Assembly (NCBI RefSeq): GCF_025154015.1
Contig: NZ_JAOAMV010000007.1
Location: forward strand, 1-64,000
From: Tsuneonella litorea
GTDB lineage: Bacteria > Pseudomonadota > Alphaproteobacteria > Sphingomonadales > Sphingomonadaceae
Reading direction: 5' to 3'
DNA: 64,000 bases
Shown: positions 57,129-64,000 of the stretch, piece after piece
Position numbering within the stretch: position 1 is the stretch's first letter
Layout of the letters: every line of letters begins with the position of its first letter
Position numbers and translations under genes: made by a program
The notes under the pieces: model-generated
Seen by the model: only the letters and a program-made list of their open reading frames with translations
Told to the model about the DNA's origin: nothing
Database searches by the model: none

Positions 57129-58030
57129 GCTTTGCGGCGGGTTCGCCAGACCCGCCAAAGCACGCCGGGCGCCGCGAGCAGCGGATGCTTCTCGCGCCAG
57201 GGGGTGACTTCCACGCGCACCCCGGTGTGCCGCTCGACTTTCCATGCCGCATAGGCCGCCGCGCCGTCGAAGGTGGTGCTCGCCTTGGCCAGCCGGAGGA
57301 GGTTCAGCGGTTTGCCGAGCCGGGCACGGGTCCGCCACCACGCGAGGAGCCGCCGTCGTTCGGATTCCGCGAGGCGGGGCGCCAGCAGGTCGCCGTTTCG
57401 GCCGAACGCGATGCCCGCGGCCTCCCATGCGAGCGGCAGGAGCCCGTCGAAGTGCGCGGCATTGACCGACAGGATGTCGCTCTCGCGTCCCGCCTTCTCG
57501 ACGCGAAACTCGGCCTCGTAGGTCGCGCGGAACAGCGCCCGCCAGAAATCCTCCGCGCGGCCCTGCGCCGGCCCGAGCGCGGCCGCGAGCCGGGCGGCGG
57601 TCTGCGCGGCGCCCGCGATCGCTTCGATCACTCCGGCGCGGGAGGCCTCGTCGTTCGTCCACACGAGGCCCGAGGGCTGCACGAATCGCGCCCAGATCGT
57701 CGTGTCGCGCGATCGTCCCGCGGCCGCGCGGGCAAAGGTATCCAGCGCCATGGTCGCGATCTTGGCGCGCAGGGTCGTCCCGTCGCGGTCCCACTCGCGA
57801 TACGAGACGCGCGGCCAGATCCGCTCGCGCTGCGGCCCCGGAAGCAGGACGTAGAAATCGAGCACCCCCTCGAGCGAGCCGGTCCTGAGGTTCGAGCCGT
57901 AGAACAGCACCGCCCGCGCGCCAGCCTCCTCGCCCAGCTCGGCCGCGATCGCCGCGACCGCGGGGTCGACGGGCGCATCGAGCGCCCCGGCGATCCGTGC
58001 CCGCAAGGCGGCGGCCGGCGATCCGCTCAC
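57119..58030 (-). CDS. nucleotidyltransferase-fold protein, Tam41-like (possible phosphatidate cytidylyltransferase)
   Basis: About 303 residues from a GTG overlapping the lipid-kinase stop (GTGA). AVLFYGSNLRTG (Gly45-Ser46) followed by GVLDFYVLLPG (Asp58) resembles the nucleotidyltransferase active site of Tam41/Mmp37, and AKIATMALDTFARAAAGRSR plus WARFVQPSGLVW resembles the family's downstream block. Tam41 makes CDP-diacylglycerol. Coupling to a diacylglycerol-kinase-type gene supports a phospholipid role. I rely on pattern memory; an unrelated NTase-fold protein remains possible. Confidence 0.55.
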   Translation of the reverse strand: MSGSPAAALRARIAGALDAPVDPAVAAIAAELGEEAGARAVLFYGSNLRTGSLEGVLDFYVLLPGPQRERIWPRVSYREWDRDGTTLRAKIATMALDTFARAAAGRSRDTTIWARFVQPSGLVWTNDEASRAGVIEAIAGAAQTAARLAAALGPAQGRAEDFWRALFRATYEAEFRVEKAGRESDILSVNAAHFDGLLPLAWEAAGIAFGRNGDLLAPRLAESERRRLLAWWRTRARLGKPLNLLRLAKASTTFDGAAAYAAWKVERHTGVRVEVTPWREKHPLLAAPGVLWRVWRTRRKAHM

Positions 58031-58995
58031 GGAACCACGAACGAGAGCGCGGGGCCCGGAACGATCGCGTAGCGTCCCGGGGGAAATGCCTCGCCGTCGA
58101 GGATGAACCGGCCGTCGAGGTCGATCTCGATGCGGTCGGTCGCGCAGCGGTGAAAGCCGTTCGGGGCGAGCCATTCGCTGTCCCACCCGGCCGCGATCGC
58201 GGGTATCGCCGCCATCACCCGGCGGCGGGGGTGGTCGATGACCGCCAGCTTCATTCCCTCGAGCCGGGCGAACGGCTTGGTGCCGGCGGGAAACCTGTCG
58301 AGCGTTGAGGCGAGCATCATCGTCCGCCGCGCCGGGTCGCCCCAGCGGCTGCGCGGCAGCTCTCGGCGCTCTTCGCCGGTGCGGATGGTCATCGGAATGC
58401 CCCGCCGCCACAAGTTGCGGTCGGTGCCGAAGAGCGCCTGCAGGACCCCCCACGCTGTCGTGGCGCCCACCGCAAGGCTGTCGAACGCGCCGAGCCGATG
58501 GGCGTCCTGCCCGGCGGCGATGGCGGTCGTGAAGATTCCCGCGCCGAAGATGAAGCCGGCAAGCTCGGCCCCGCTTTCGCAGTCTCGCACGACGAGCGGC
58601 CGGCGGACGATGCGCCGGCCGGCCTCGCGCGCGGCGATCACCCCGGCCACGTTCCAGTCCTTGGGGGCGCCCAGGTCTGCGTTGAGCGCGTTGGTCTTGC
58701 CCGCGGGGATCACCGCCAGCTCCGGCCAGTTCTCCCCGAACAGCGGCAGCCCCGCGGTCAGCACGTCGCGCACCGTCCCGTCGCCGCCGCTGATGGCGAT
58801 GCAGCCCACGCCCCTGGCGATGAACTCATCGAGGACGGCGCGCAGGTCGCCCCGCCGGGAGGGGGCGGCGACGTGAACCCCGGGGAGCGCCGCGACCGAG
58901 GCACGCAGCTTCGCATTGCGGTGGCTGCGCGGGTTGAAGATCACGCCGACGCCAGCCGCCGGGCGGTCGTGGGAGGGGATGCTGGGGGAGGCCAT
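58027..58995 (-). CDS. diacylglycerol/sphingosine-kinase-type lipid kinase
   Basis: The 322-residue protein has the DAGK catalytic signature ISGGDGTVRDVL (GGDGT about 70-74) after VGVIFNPRSHRN, then AVIPAGKTNALNADLGA, and the C-terminal beta-sandwich ending LDGEAFPPGRYAIVPGPAL. It phosphorylates a diacylglycerol- or sphingoid-type lipid. ATG 58995; the frame further upstream is antisense to the M20 gene. Divergent from the M20 peptidase. Confidence 0.85.
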   Translation of the reverse strand: MASPSIPSHDRPAAGVGVIFNPRSHRNAKLRASVAALPGVHVAAPSRRGDLRAVLDEFIARGVGCIAISGGDGTVRDVLTAGLPLFGENWPELAVIPAGKTNALNADLGAPKDWNVAGVIAAREAGRRIVRRPLVVRDCESGAELAGFIFGAGIFTTAIAAGQDAHRLGAFDSLAVGATTAWGVLQALFGTDRNLWRRGIPMTIRTGEERRELPRSRWGDPARRTMMLASTLDRFPAGTKPFARLEGMKLAVIDHPRRRVMAAIPAIAAGWDSEWLAPNGFHRCATDRIEIDLDGRFILDGEAFPPGRYAIVPGPALSFVVP

Positions 58996-59083
58996 GATCG
59001 TTCGCTCGCCTTTAGATGGAGGCCGCGGGCGCGGGCCACAAGTTTTTGTCCCCGGCCGGCCAACTCGCGCTATCGTGGCGGCC

Positions 59084-60292
59084 ATGCTCCATCCCGACCT
59101 GCTCGATTCGGCCCGCGCGATCTCCGAGAGGATCGTGTCGCTGCGCCGCGCCATCCATGCCGAGCCCGAGATCGGGCTCCAGACCCCGCTGACGCTGGCC
59201 AAGGTCCGCCAGGCGCTGGCCCACCTGCCGCTCGACTGGCGCGAGGGCGGCGCGACCACCGGTGCGGTCGCGACGCTGCGGGGCGGGAAGCCGGGCGCGT
59301 CCGGGCACGGCCGGGTGCTGCTGCGCGGCGACATGGACGCGCTGCCGATGCCCGAGGAGACGGGGCTCGACTTCGCCTCGACCATTCCGGGGCGGATGCA
59401 CGCTTGCGGGCACGACACGCATACCGCGATGCTGGCCGGCGCCGCCGAACTGCTTTGCGCGCGCCGCGACGACCTTGCCGGCGAGGTCCAGTTCATGTTC
59501 CAGCCCGGCGAGGAGGGATACCACGGTGCCCGCCACATGCTCGACGACGGGCTCATCGACCCGCTGCCCGACGCCGCGTTCGCGCTTCACATCATGCCCA
59601 ACGCGCGGCACGGCGCGGTCGCCGGTCGGTCGGGGGCGCTGATGGCCGCGGCTGACGAGTTCGACATCTCGATCGAGGGGCGCGGCGGCCACGCCTCGAT
59701 GCCCCACGACACGCGCGACCCGGTGCCCGCCGCCTGCGCGGTGGTCTCGGCGCTGCAGGCCGCGGTCACCCGCCGGTTCAACGCCGCCGACGCGGTCGTC
59801 GTCACCGTCACCGTGATCGAGGGCGGCACCGCGCACAACGTGATCCCCGATCGGGTGAACTTGCGCGGAACCATGCGCACGCTGTCGGCGGCCAATCGCG
59901 CGCTGGTGCGCGAACTGGTCGAGCAGACTGCAACCGGAGTGGCCGCCGGCTACGGTGTCTCGGCGAAAGTCTCGATCCGCCACGGCTTTCCCGTCACCGT
60001 CTGCGACGAGCGCGCGGTGATGCTCGGCAGCGCGGTCACCGGGGACCTGTTCGGCGACGGGGCGTGGACCCCGCTGCCCGCCCCGATCATGGGGGCGGAG
60101 GACTTCTCGTACCTGCTCGAGAAGGTCCCGGGAGCGATGTTCTTCCTCGGCGTCGCGCAAGAGGGCGACGACTGGCGCTCGTGCTGCGCGATCCATTCGA
60201 CCCGCATGATGGTCGACGAGACCGTCCTGCCGCGCGGGTCCGCGCTCCTCGCGGGGTGTGCGATGCGCTTCCTCGAAAAGGGCTTCGGCTAA
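59084..60292 (+). CDS. M20-family metallopeptidase (amidohydrolase type)
   Basis: The 402-residue protein begins RRAIHAEPEIGLQTPLT and has the binuclear-metal motifs LLRGDMDALPMPEETG, MHACGHDTHTAML and QPGEEGYHGARHML, plus the dimerisation domain with GRGGHASMPH and the final ligand in MGAEDFSYLLE. The group includes hippurate hydrolase, N-acyl-amino-acid amidohydrolase and IAA-amino-acid hydrolase. No signal peptide. Acyl-CoA synthetase follows after 82 bp. Confidence 0.9.
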   Translation: MLHPDLLDSARAISERIVSLRRAIHAEPEIGLQTPLTLAKVRQALAHLPLDWREGGATTGAVATLRGGKPGASGHGRVLLRGDMDALPMPEETGLDFASTIPGRMHACGHDTHTAMLAGAAELLCARRDDLAGEVQFMFQPGEEGYHGARHMLDDGLIDPLPDAAFALHIMPNARHGAVAGRSGALMAAADEFDISIEGRGGHASMPHDTRDPVPAACAVVSALQAAVTRRFNAADAVVVTVTVIEGGTAHNVIPDRVNLRGTMRTLSAANRALVRELVEQTATGVAAGYGVSAKVSIRHGFPVTVCDERAVMLGSAVTGDLFGDGAWTPLPAPIMGAEDFSYLLEKVPGAMFFLGVAQEGDDWRSCCAIHSTRMMVDETVLPRGSALLAGCAMRFLEKGFG

Positions 60293-60374
60293 AGCCGCTT
60301 GCACCGGTCGGTTGCACCCGGCAACCTGCCGCGACAGGGGAATCGCCGGCTAACCGGCGGACCGGGAGAGGCCG

Positions 60375-61913
60375 ATGCAGTACCAGGACAAGTCGCGCAC
60401 CTTGGGCGAGGCAGTGGCGCAGTGGGCCGCCGACACGCCCGACGCGGTCGCGCTGCGGCACGGCGACGTCACGGTCGACTGGCGCACCTATGACGAGAAT
60501 GCCACGCAGATCGCCAACGGGCTTGCCGCGCTGGGCCTGAAGAAGGGCGACCGGGTCGCCTATCTCGGCAAGAACTCCGCGCGGGTCTGCCAGCTTCTGA
60601 TGGGCACCGCGCGCGCGGGGATGGTGCTGGTGCCGGCGATCTGGCGGCTCGCGGCGGCGGAGGTCTCGACCATCCTCGGCGAATCGGAATCCGGAGTGCT
60701 CTTCGTCGAGCCGCTGTTCGAAAGCCAGGCGTTCGAGGGCCCCCGGATCGTGATGGATGAACGGTTCGACGAATGGGTCGCGCGCCAGTCGGCCGCCCCG
60801 GTCACGACCGAGGTCGACCGCGGGGACGTGTTTCTCCAGCTCTACACCTCGGGGACCACCGGCGTGCCCAAGGGGGTGATGCTGACGCATCGCAACGCGA
60901 CGGTGCTGCGCCCGATCGTCGAGCAGGAGCTGCCCGGCTGGTTCAGCTCGCAGCCCGGCGACACGCTGATCCACGCGATGCCGTTCGGCCATATCGCCGG
61001 GGCCGGGTCGGTGACCGGGGCCGCCAACGCGGGGCAGCAGCTGATCGTGCATTCGGAGTTCGATCCCGGGCTGATCATCCGCGACATCCAGCAATACGGA
61101 GCCAAGCAGGCGTTCCTGGCGCCGGCCGCGCTGGCGATGCTGCTCGACCATCCCGATGCGAAGGATGCCGACTTCTCCAAGCTCGAGGGGATGGCCTATG
61201 GTGCGAGCCCGATTCCGCTGGACCTCCTCCAGCGCGGGGTCGAGCGGCTGGGCTGCGATTTCGCGCAGATGTACGGCATGACCGAGACCTACGGCACGGT
61301 TGTCTATCTCGGGCCCGAAGACCACCGGGCGGGGTGCGAGCGGGTGATGCGATCGGCCGGCAAGGCGCTGCCGGGGGTCGAGATCCGCATTCTCGACGAG
61401 GACGGCGAACCGCTTCCCCCCGGAGCGATCGGCGAGGTGGCCATCCACAGCCCGACCAACATGGCCGGTTACTGGAAGAAGCCCGAGGAAACCGCCCGCG
61501 TGCTCAGCGCCGACGGCTGGATGCGCACCGGCGATGCCGGGATCCTCGACGAGGACGGCTACCTGTTCATCCAGGACCGGATCAAGGACATGATCATTTC
61601 CGGCGGCGAGAACGTCTATCCCGCCGAGGTCGAGAGCGCGCTCTACGGCCACCCCGACATCGCCGACGTGGCGGTGATCGGCGTCCCCGACGAACGCTGG
61701 GGCGAGGCGGTCAAGGCGGTCGTCGTGCGCCGGCCGGGCGCCGATCTCGACGCGGGCGGGGTGATCGCGTGGGCGCGCGAGAAGATTGCCGGGTTCAAGT
61801 GCCCCAAGAGCGTCGACTTCATCGACGTCCTGCCGCGCAACCCGTCAGGCAAGATCCTCCGCCGCGAGCTGCGCGCGCCGCACTGGGAAGGGCGCGACCG
61901 GCAGGTCAACTGA
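60375..61913 (+). CDS. AMP-forming acyl-CoA synthetase
   Basis: The 512-residue ANL-family ligase activates a carboxylic acid with ATP and CoA. Motifs: LYTSGTTGVPKGVMLTHRN (A3), MYGMTETYG (A5), WMRTGDAGILDEDGYLFI (A7), DMIISGGENVYPAEVESAL (A8) and NPSGKILRREL with the catalytic Lys (A10). GGGAGAGG precedes the ATG. Chain length of the substrate cannot be read; fatty acid is likely. It would supply acyl-CoA to dehydrogenases that use EtfAB. Confidence 0.9.
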   Translation: MQYQDKSRTLGEAVAQWAADTPDAVALRHGDVTVDWRTYDENATQIANGLAALGLKKGDRVAYLGKNSARVCQLLMGTARAGMVLVPAIWRLAAAEVSTILGESESGVLFVEPLFESQAFEGPRIVMDERFDEWVARQSAAPVTTEVDRGDVFLQLYTSGTTGVPKGVMLTHRNATVLRPIVEQELPGWFSSQPGDTLIHAMPFGHIAGAGSVTGAANAGQQLIVHSEFDPGLIIRDIQQYGAKQAFLAPAALAMLLDHPDAKDADFSKLEGMAYGASPIPLDLLQRGVERLGCDFAQMYGMTETYGTVVYLGPEDHRAGCERVMRSAGKALPGVEIRILDEDGEPLPPGAIGEVAIHSPTNMAGYWKKPEETARVLSADGWMRTGDAGILDEDGYLFIQDRIKDMIISGGENVYPAEVESALYGHPDIADVAVIGVPDERWGEAVKAVVVRRPGADLDAGGVIAWAREKIAGFKCPKSVDFIDVLPRNPSGKILRRELRAPHWEGRDRQVN

Positions 61914-61968
61914 CGCTTCGCTTCACTACGCTTGATTGCGGCGAGAACCGGGTGCAGGGGCGCGAGCC

Positions 61969-64000
61969 ATGTCGCGCCTTGTCCCCATCGATCGCCATGC
62001 CCTTCGCCTTGCCTACCGGATGGAGGAGAACGCCTGCGCCTCCGAACGCGTGCGAATGGCCGCGCCCGCGCAGGCCGTCCACGCGGAAGCCGCCCGGATC
62101 GCCGGACGGCTGATCGAGGGCGCCCGCGCACGCAAGGCAAGCGGGCTCGACGCGTTCCTGCAGACCTATGGCCTCGACACCGAGGAAGGGATCGCGCTGA
62201 TGTGCCTTGCCGAGGCGCTGCTGCGGGTGCCCGACGCGGCGACCGCCGACGCGCTGATCAAGGACAAGATCGGGCACATCGACTGGGGCGAGCACCTCGG
62301 CGAATCGAGTTCGACCTTCGTCAACGCGGCGACCTTCTCGCTGATGCTGACCGGCGAGGTGCTCGAACGGCCCGAACTGCACCAGCGCGGCATGGGGCGC
62401 ACGCTGCGCGGGGCGATGAACCGGCTCGGCGAGCCGGTGATCCGCAAGGCCACGCTCCAGGCGATGCGCATCCTCGGCGGGCAGTTCGTGTTCGGCCGGA
62501 CGATCGACGAGGCACTGAAGCGCGCCGCGCCCGAACGCGCGCGCGGCCTCACCCACAGCTTCGACATGCTCGGCGAGGCGGCGATGACGTTCGAGGACGC
62601 CGAGCGCTACCGCGCGAGCTACGAGCGCGCGATCGACCGGCTGGCGCGCGAGACGAAGGGGTCGTGGGAAACATCGCCGGGCATCTCGGTCAAGCTTTCG
62701 GCGCTCTACCCGCGCTACGACTTCCTTCATGCCGAGGCGGCGGCCGCGGCGCTCGTGCCGATGCTCAAGGAGCTGGCAGGCAAGGCGCGCGATGCGGGTA
62801 TGCATTTCACCATCGACGCCGAGGAAGCCGAGCGGCTCGAGCTGTCGATGGACATCGTCGAGACGCTGGTCGCCGACGACGACCTCTTCGCCGCCGACGA
62901 CGGCACCAGCTGGACCGGGTTCGGCATCGCGGTGCAGGCCTACCAGAAGCGGGCCGTTCACCTGTGCGACTGGGTCGCCAAGCTGGCCCGCCGGCACGGC
63001 CGACGGCTGTTCGTGCGGCTGGTCAAGGGCGCCTACTGGGACACCGAAATCAAGCTGTCGCAGGTGGGTGGATACGCCGACTATCCGGTGTTCACCCGCA
63101 AGGTGGCGACCGACGTCAGCTATCTCGCCTGTGCCGCAAGGCTGTTCGAGGCGGCCGACGCGATCCACCCCGCCTTCGCCACGCACAACGCCTACACGAT
63201 CGGCGCCGTAAAGGCGCTGGCGCAGGGGCGCGCGTTCGAGTTCCAGCGCCTGCACGGGATGGGCGAGGACGTGTACGATGAACTGGCCAGGCTTGAAGGC
63301 AATACGCGGACCCCGGTGCGGATCTACGCCCCGGTGGGCAGCCACAAGGACCTGCTCGCCTACCTCGTCCGGCGCCTGCTCGAAAACGGGGCGAATTCCA
63401 GCTTCGTCAACCGCATGGCCGATGCCGCCGTGCCGGTGGCCGAGCTCACCGGCGACCCGGTGGCCGAGCTTGCCGCGCTCGAACCCAGGCGCAATCCGTC
63501 GATCCCGCTGCCGACCGACATATTCGGCACCCGCGCGAACAGCGCCGGCGTCGATCTTGCCGACCCGCTCGTGCGGGAGCCCCTGCTGGAAGAGCTGGCC
63601 CGCCTCGAGACCCGGCACTGGGATGCCGGCCCGACCTTCCCAGGGGCCGAGTCGGGCGAAGTCGCGCCGATCACCTCGCCGCAGGACCTGACACACGAGG
63701 TGGGCACCCGCCGCGACGCGACCGCCGAGGAGATCGACGCCGCGATCGCGCGCGCGCAGGCGATCCAGCCGGGCTGGAACGCGCTCGGGGGGGAAAAGCG
63801 CGCGCTGTTGCTCGAAGCGGCGGCCGACGCGTTCGAGGCGCATACGCCGGAGTTCCTGTCGCTGTGCCAGCGCGAAGCCGGCAAGACCCTCGTCGACGGC
63901 GTGCTCGAGGTGCGCGAGGCGGTCGATTTCCTGCGCTACTACGCGGGCGAGGCGCGGCGGCTGTTCGCCGCCCCGATCCCGCTGCCCGGCCCGACGGGCG
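61969..64000 (+). CDS. putA: bifunctional proline dehydrogenase/glutamate-semialdehyde dehydrogenase PutA (3' end outside the window)
   Basis: The frame is open from ATG 61969 to the window end (677 codons). The first 100 residues are an N-terminal arm domain; then a FAD-binding proline dehydrogenase barrel with DKIGHIDWGEHLG, GISVKLSALYPRYDF, FTIDAEEAERLELSMDI, FVRLVKGAYWDTEIK, FATHNAYTIG and RIYAPVGSHKDLLAYLVRRLLENGAN (in part). An aldehyde dehydrogenase domain begins near residue 565 (DLTHEVGTRRDATAEEID). No ribbon-helix-helix precedes it, so it is a non-DNA-binding PutA. Oxidises proline to glutamate. Confidence 0.92.
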   Translation, partial: MSRLVPIDRHALRLAYRMEENACASERVRMAAPAQAVHAEAARIAGRLIEGARARKASGLDAFLQTYGLDTEEGIALMCLAEALLRVPDAATADALIKDKIGHIDWGEHLGESSSTFVNAATFSLMLTGEVLERPELHQRGMGRTLRGAMNRLGEPVIRKATLQAMRILGGQFVFGRTIDEALKRAAPERARGLTHSFDMLGEAAMTFEDAERYRASYERAIDRLARETKGSWETSPGISVKLSALYPRYDFLHAEAAAAALVPMLKELAGKARDAGMHFTIDAEEAERLELSMDIVETLVADDDLFAADDGTSWTGFGIAVQAYQKRAVHLCDWVAKLARRHGRRLFVRLVKGAYWDTEIKLSQVGGYADYPVFTRKVATDVSYLACAARLFEAADAIHPAFATHNAYTIGAVKALAQGRAFEFQRLHGMGEDVYDELARLEGNTRTPVRIYAPVGSHKDLLAYLVRRLLENGANSSFVNRMADAAVPVAELTGDPVAELAALEPRRNPSIPLPTDIFGTRANSAGVDLADPLVREPLLEELARLETRHWDAGPTFPGAESGEVAPITSPQDLTHEVGTRRDATAEEIDAAIARAQAIQPGWNALGGEKRALLLEAAADAFEAHTPEFLSLCQREAGKTLVDGVLEVREAVDFLRYYAGEARRLFAAPIPLPGPTG

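Overview
The window is GC-rich, densely packed bacterial chromosome. A complete ccoNO(Q)P-GHIS cluster with a FixK-like regulator and hemN, GTG/TTG starts in ATGA/GTGA overlaps, a dxs-based isoprenoid pathway, a fused proline-catabolism enzyme (PutA), ihfB, Zur, a GtrA/GT-C surface-glycan cluster and many OM-facing proteins fit an aerobic alphaproteobacterium, most likely Sphingomonadales (Erythrobacteraceae/Sphingomonadaceae). That placement is inferred from gene content; no rRNA is present.

Layout. 1-4.4 kb: a phage-derived packaging module (ParB-DNA methyltransferase, DUF5681 protein, terminase large subunit, small ORF, all leftward) facing an Mrr-type nuclease that enters from the left edge. 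4.4-5.5 kb: about 1 kb without genes, holding a cluster of CCCA/TGGG inverted repeats. 5.5-8.4 kb: a compact YadA-type trimeric autotransporter converging on a CadC-like winged-helix/TPR regulator. 8.6-18.6 kb: the microaerobic respiration block: hemN, a small Cys-rich protein, ccoS, ccoI, ccoH, ccoG, ccoP, ccoQ, ccoO, ccoN and a cysteine-poor FNR/FixK-type regulator, with TTGAC/T-N4-type boxes in front of ccoN and of the regulator. 18.7-26.8 kb: CNNM/CBS transporter-like protein, OmpA lipoprotein, small secreted protein, inositol-phosphatase-family enzyme, sucC, etfB-etfA behind a LiuR-like operator, a TonB-C-domain protein and a GNAT enzyme. 26.7-37.5 kb: DUF445 protein, an RND pump with an extra membrane insertion plus its adaptor, then a GT-C (STT3-like) membrane protein, GtrA and a UDP-galactopyranose-mutase-like flavoprotein, and a tandem PilZ protein.

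37.6-39 kb holds a short, less GC-rich islet between an intact tRNA-Leu(TAA) and a 5' half-copy of tRNA-Leu lying next to ihfB. The two copies share the anticodon stem-loop, and the islet carries a phage-repressor-like gene. This has the structure expected of a decayed integration at a tRNA gene.

39-50.5 kb: YtrA-type GntR regulator divergent from a POT peptide transporter, a pair of secreted amidohydrolases (the second without metal ligands), FKBP isomerase, NnrU-like membrane protein, threonine-aldolase-like PLP enzyme, dxs, GNAT, Zur, and lipoprotein MsrA coupled to a 51-residue membrane protein. 50.5-64 kb: phytoene-desaturase-like flavoprotein, purH, heparinase II/III protein, rpe, DUF2141 protein, a Tam41-like nucleotidyltransferase coupled to a lipid kinase, M20 peptidase, acyl-CoA synthetase, and putA running off the right edge.

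The genes are mainly core metabolism and envelope functions. The respiratory cluster works as one unit: oxidase subunits, copper and haem supply, redox assembly proteins and its own regulator. The accessory parts are the left-end phage module and the tRNA-Leu islet.
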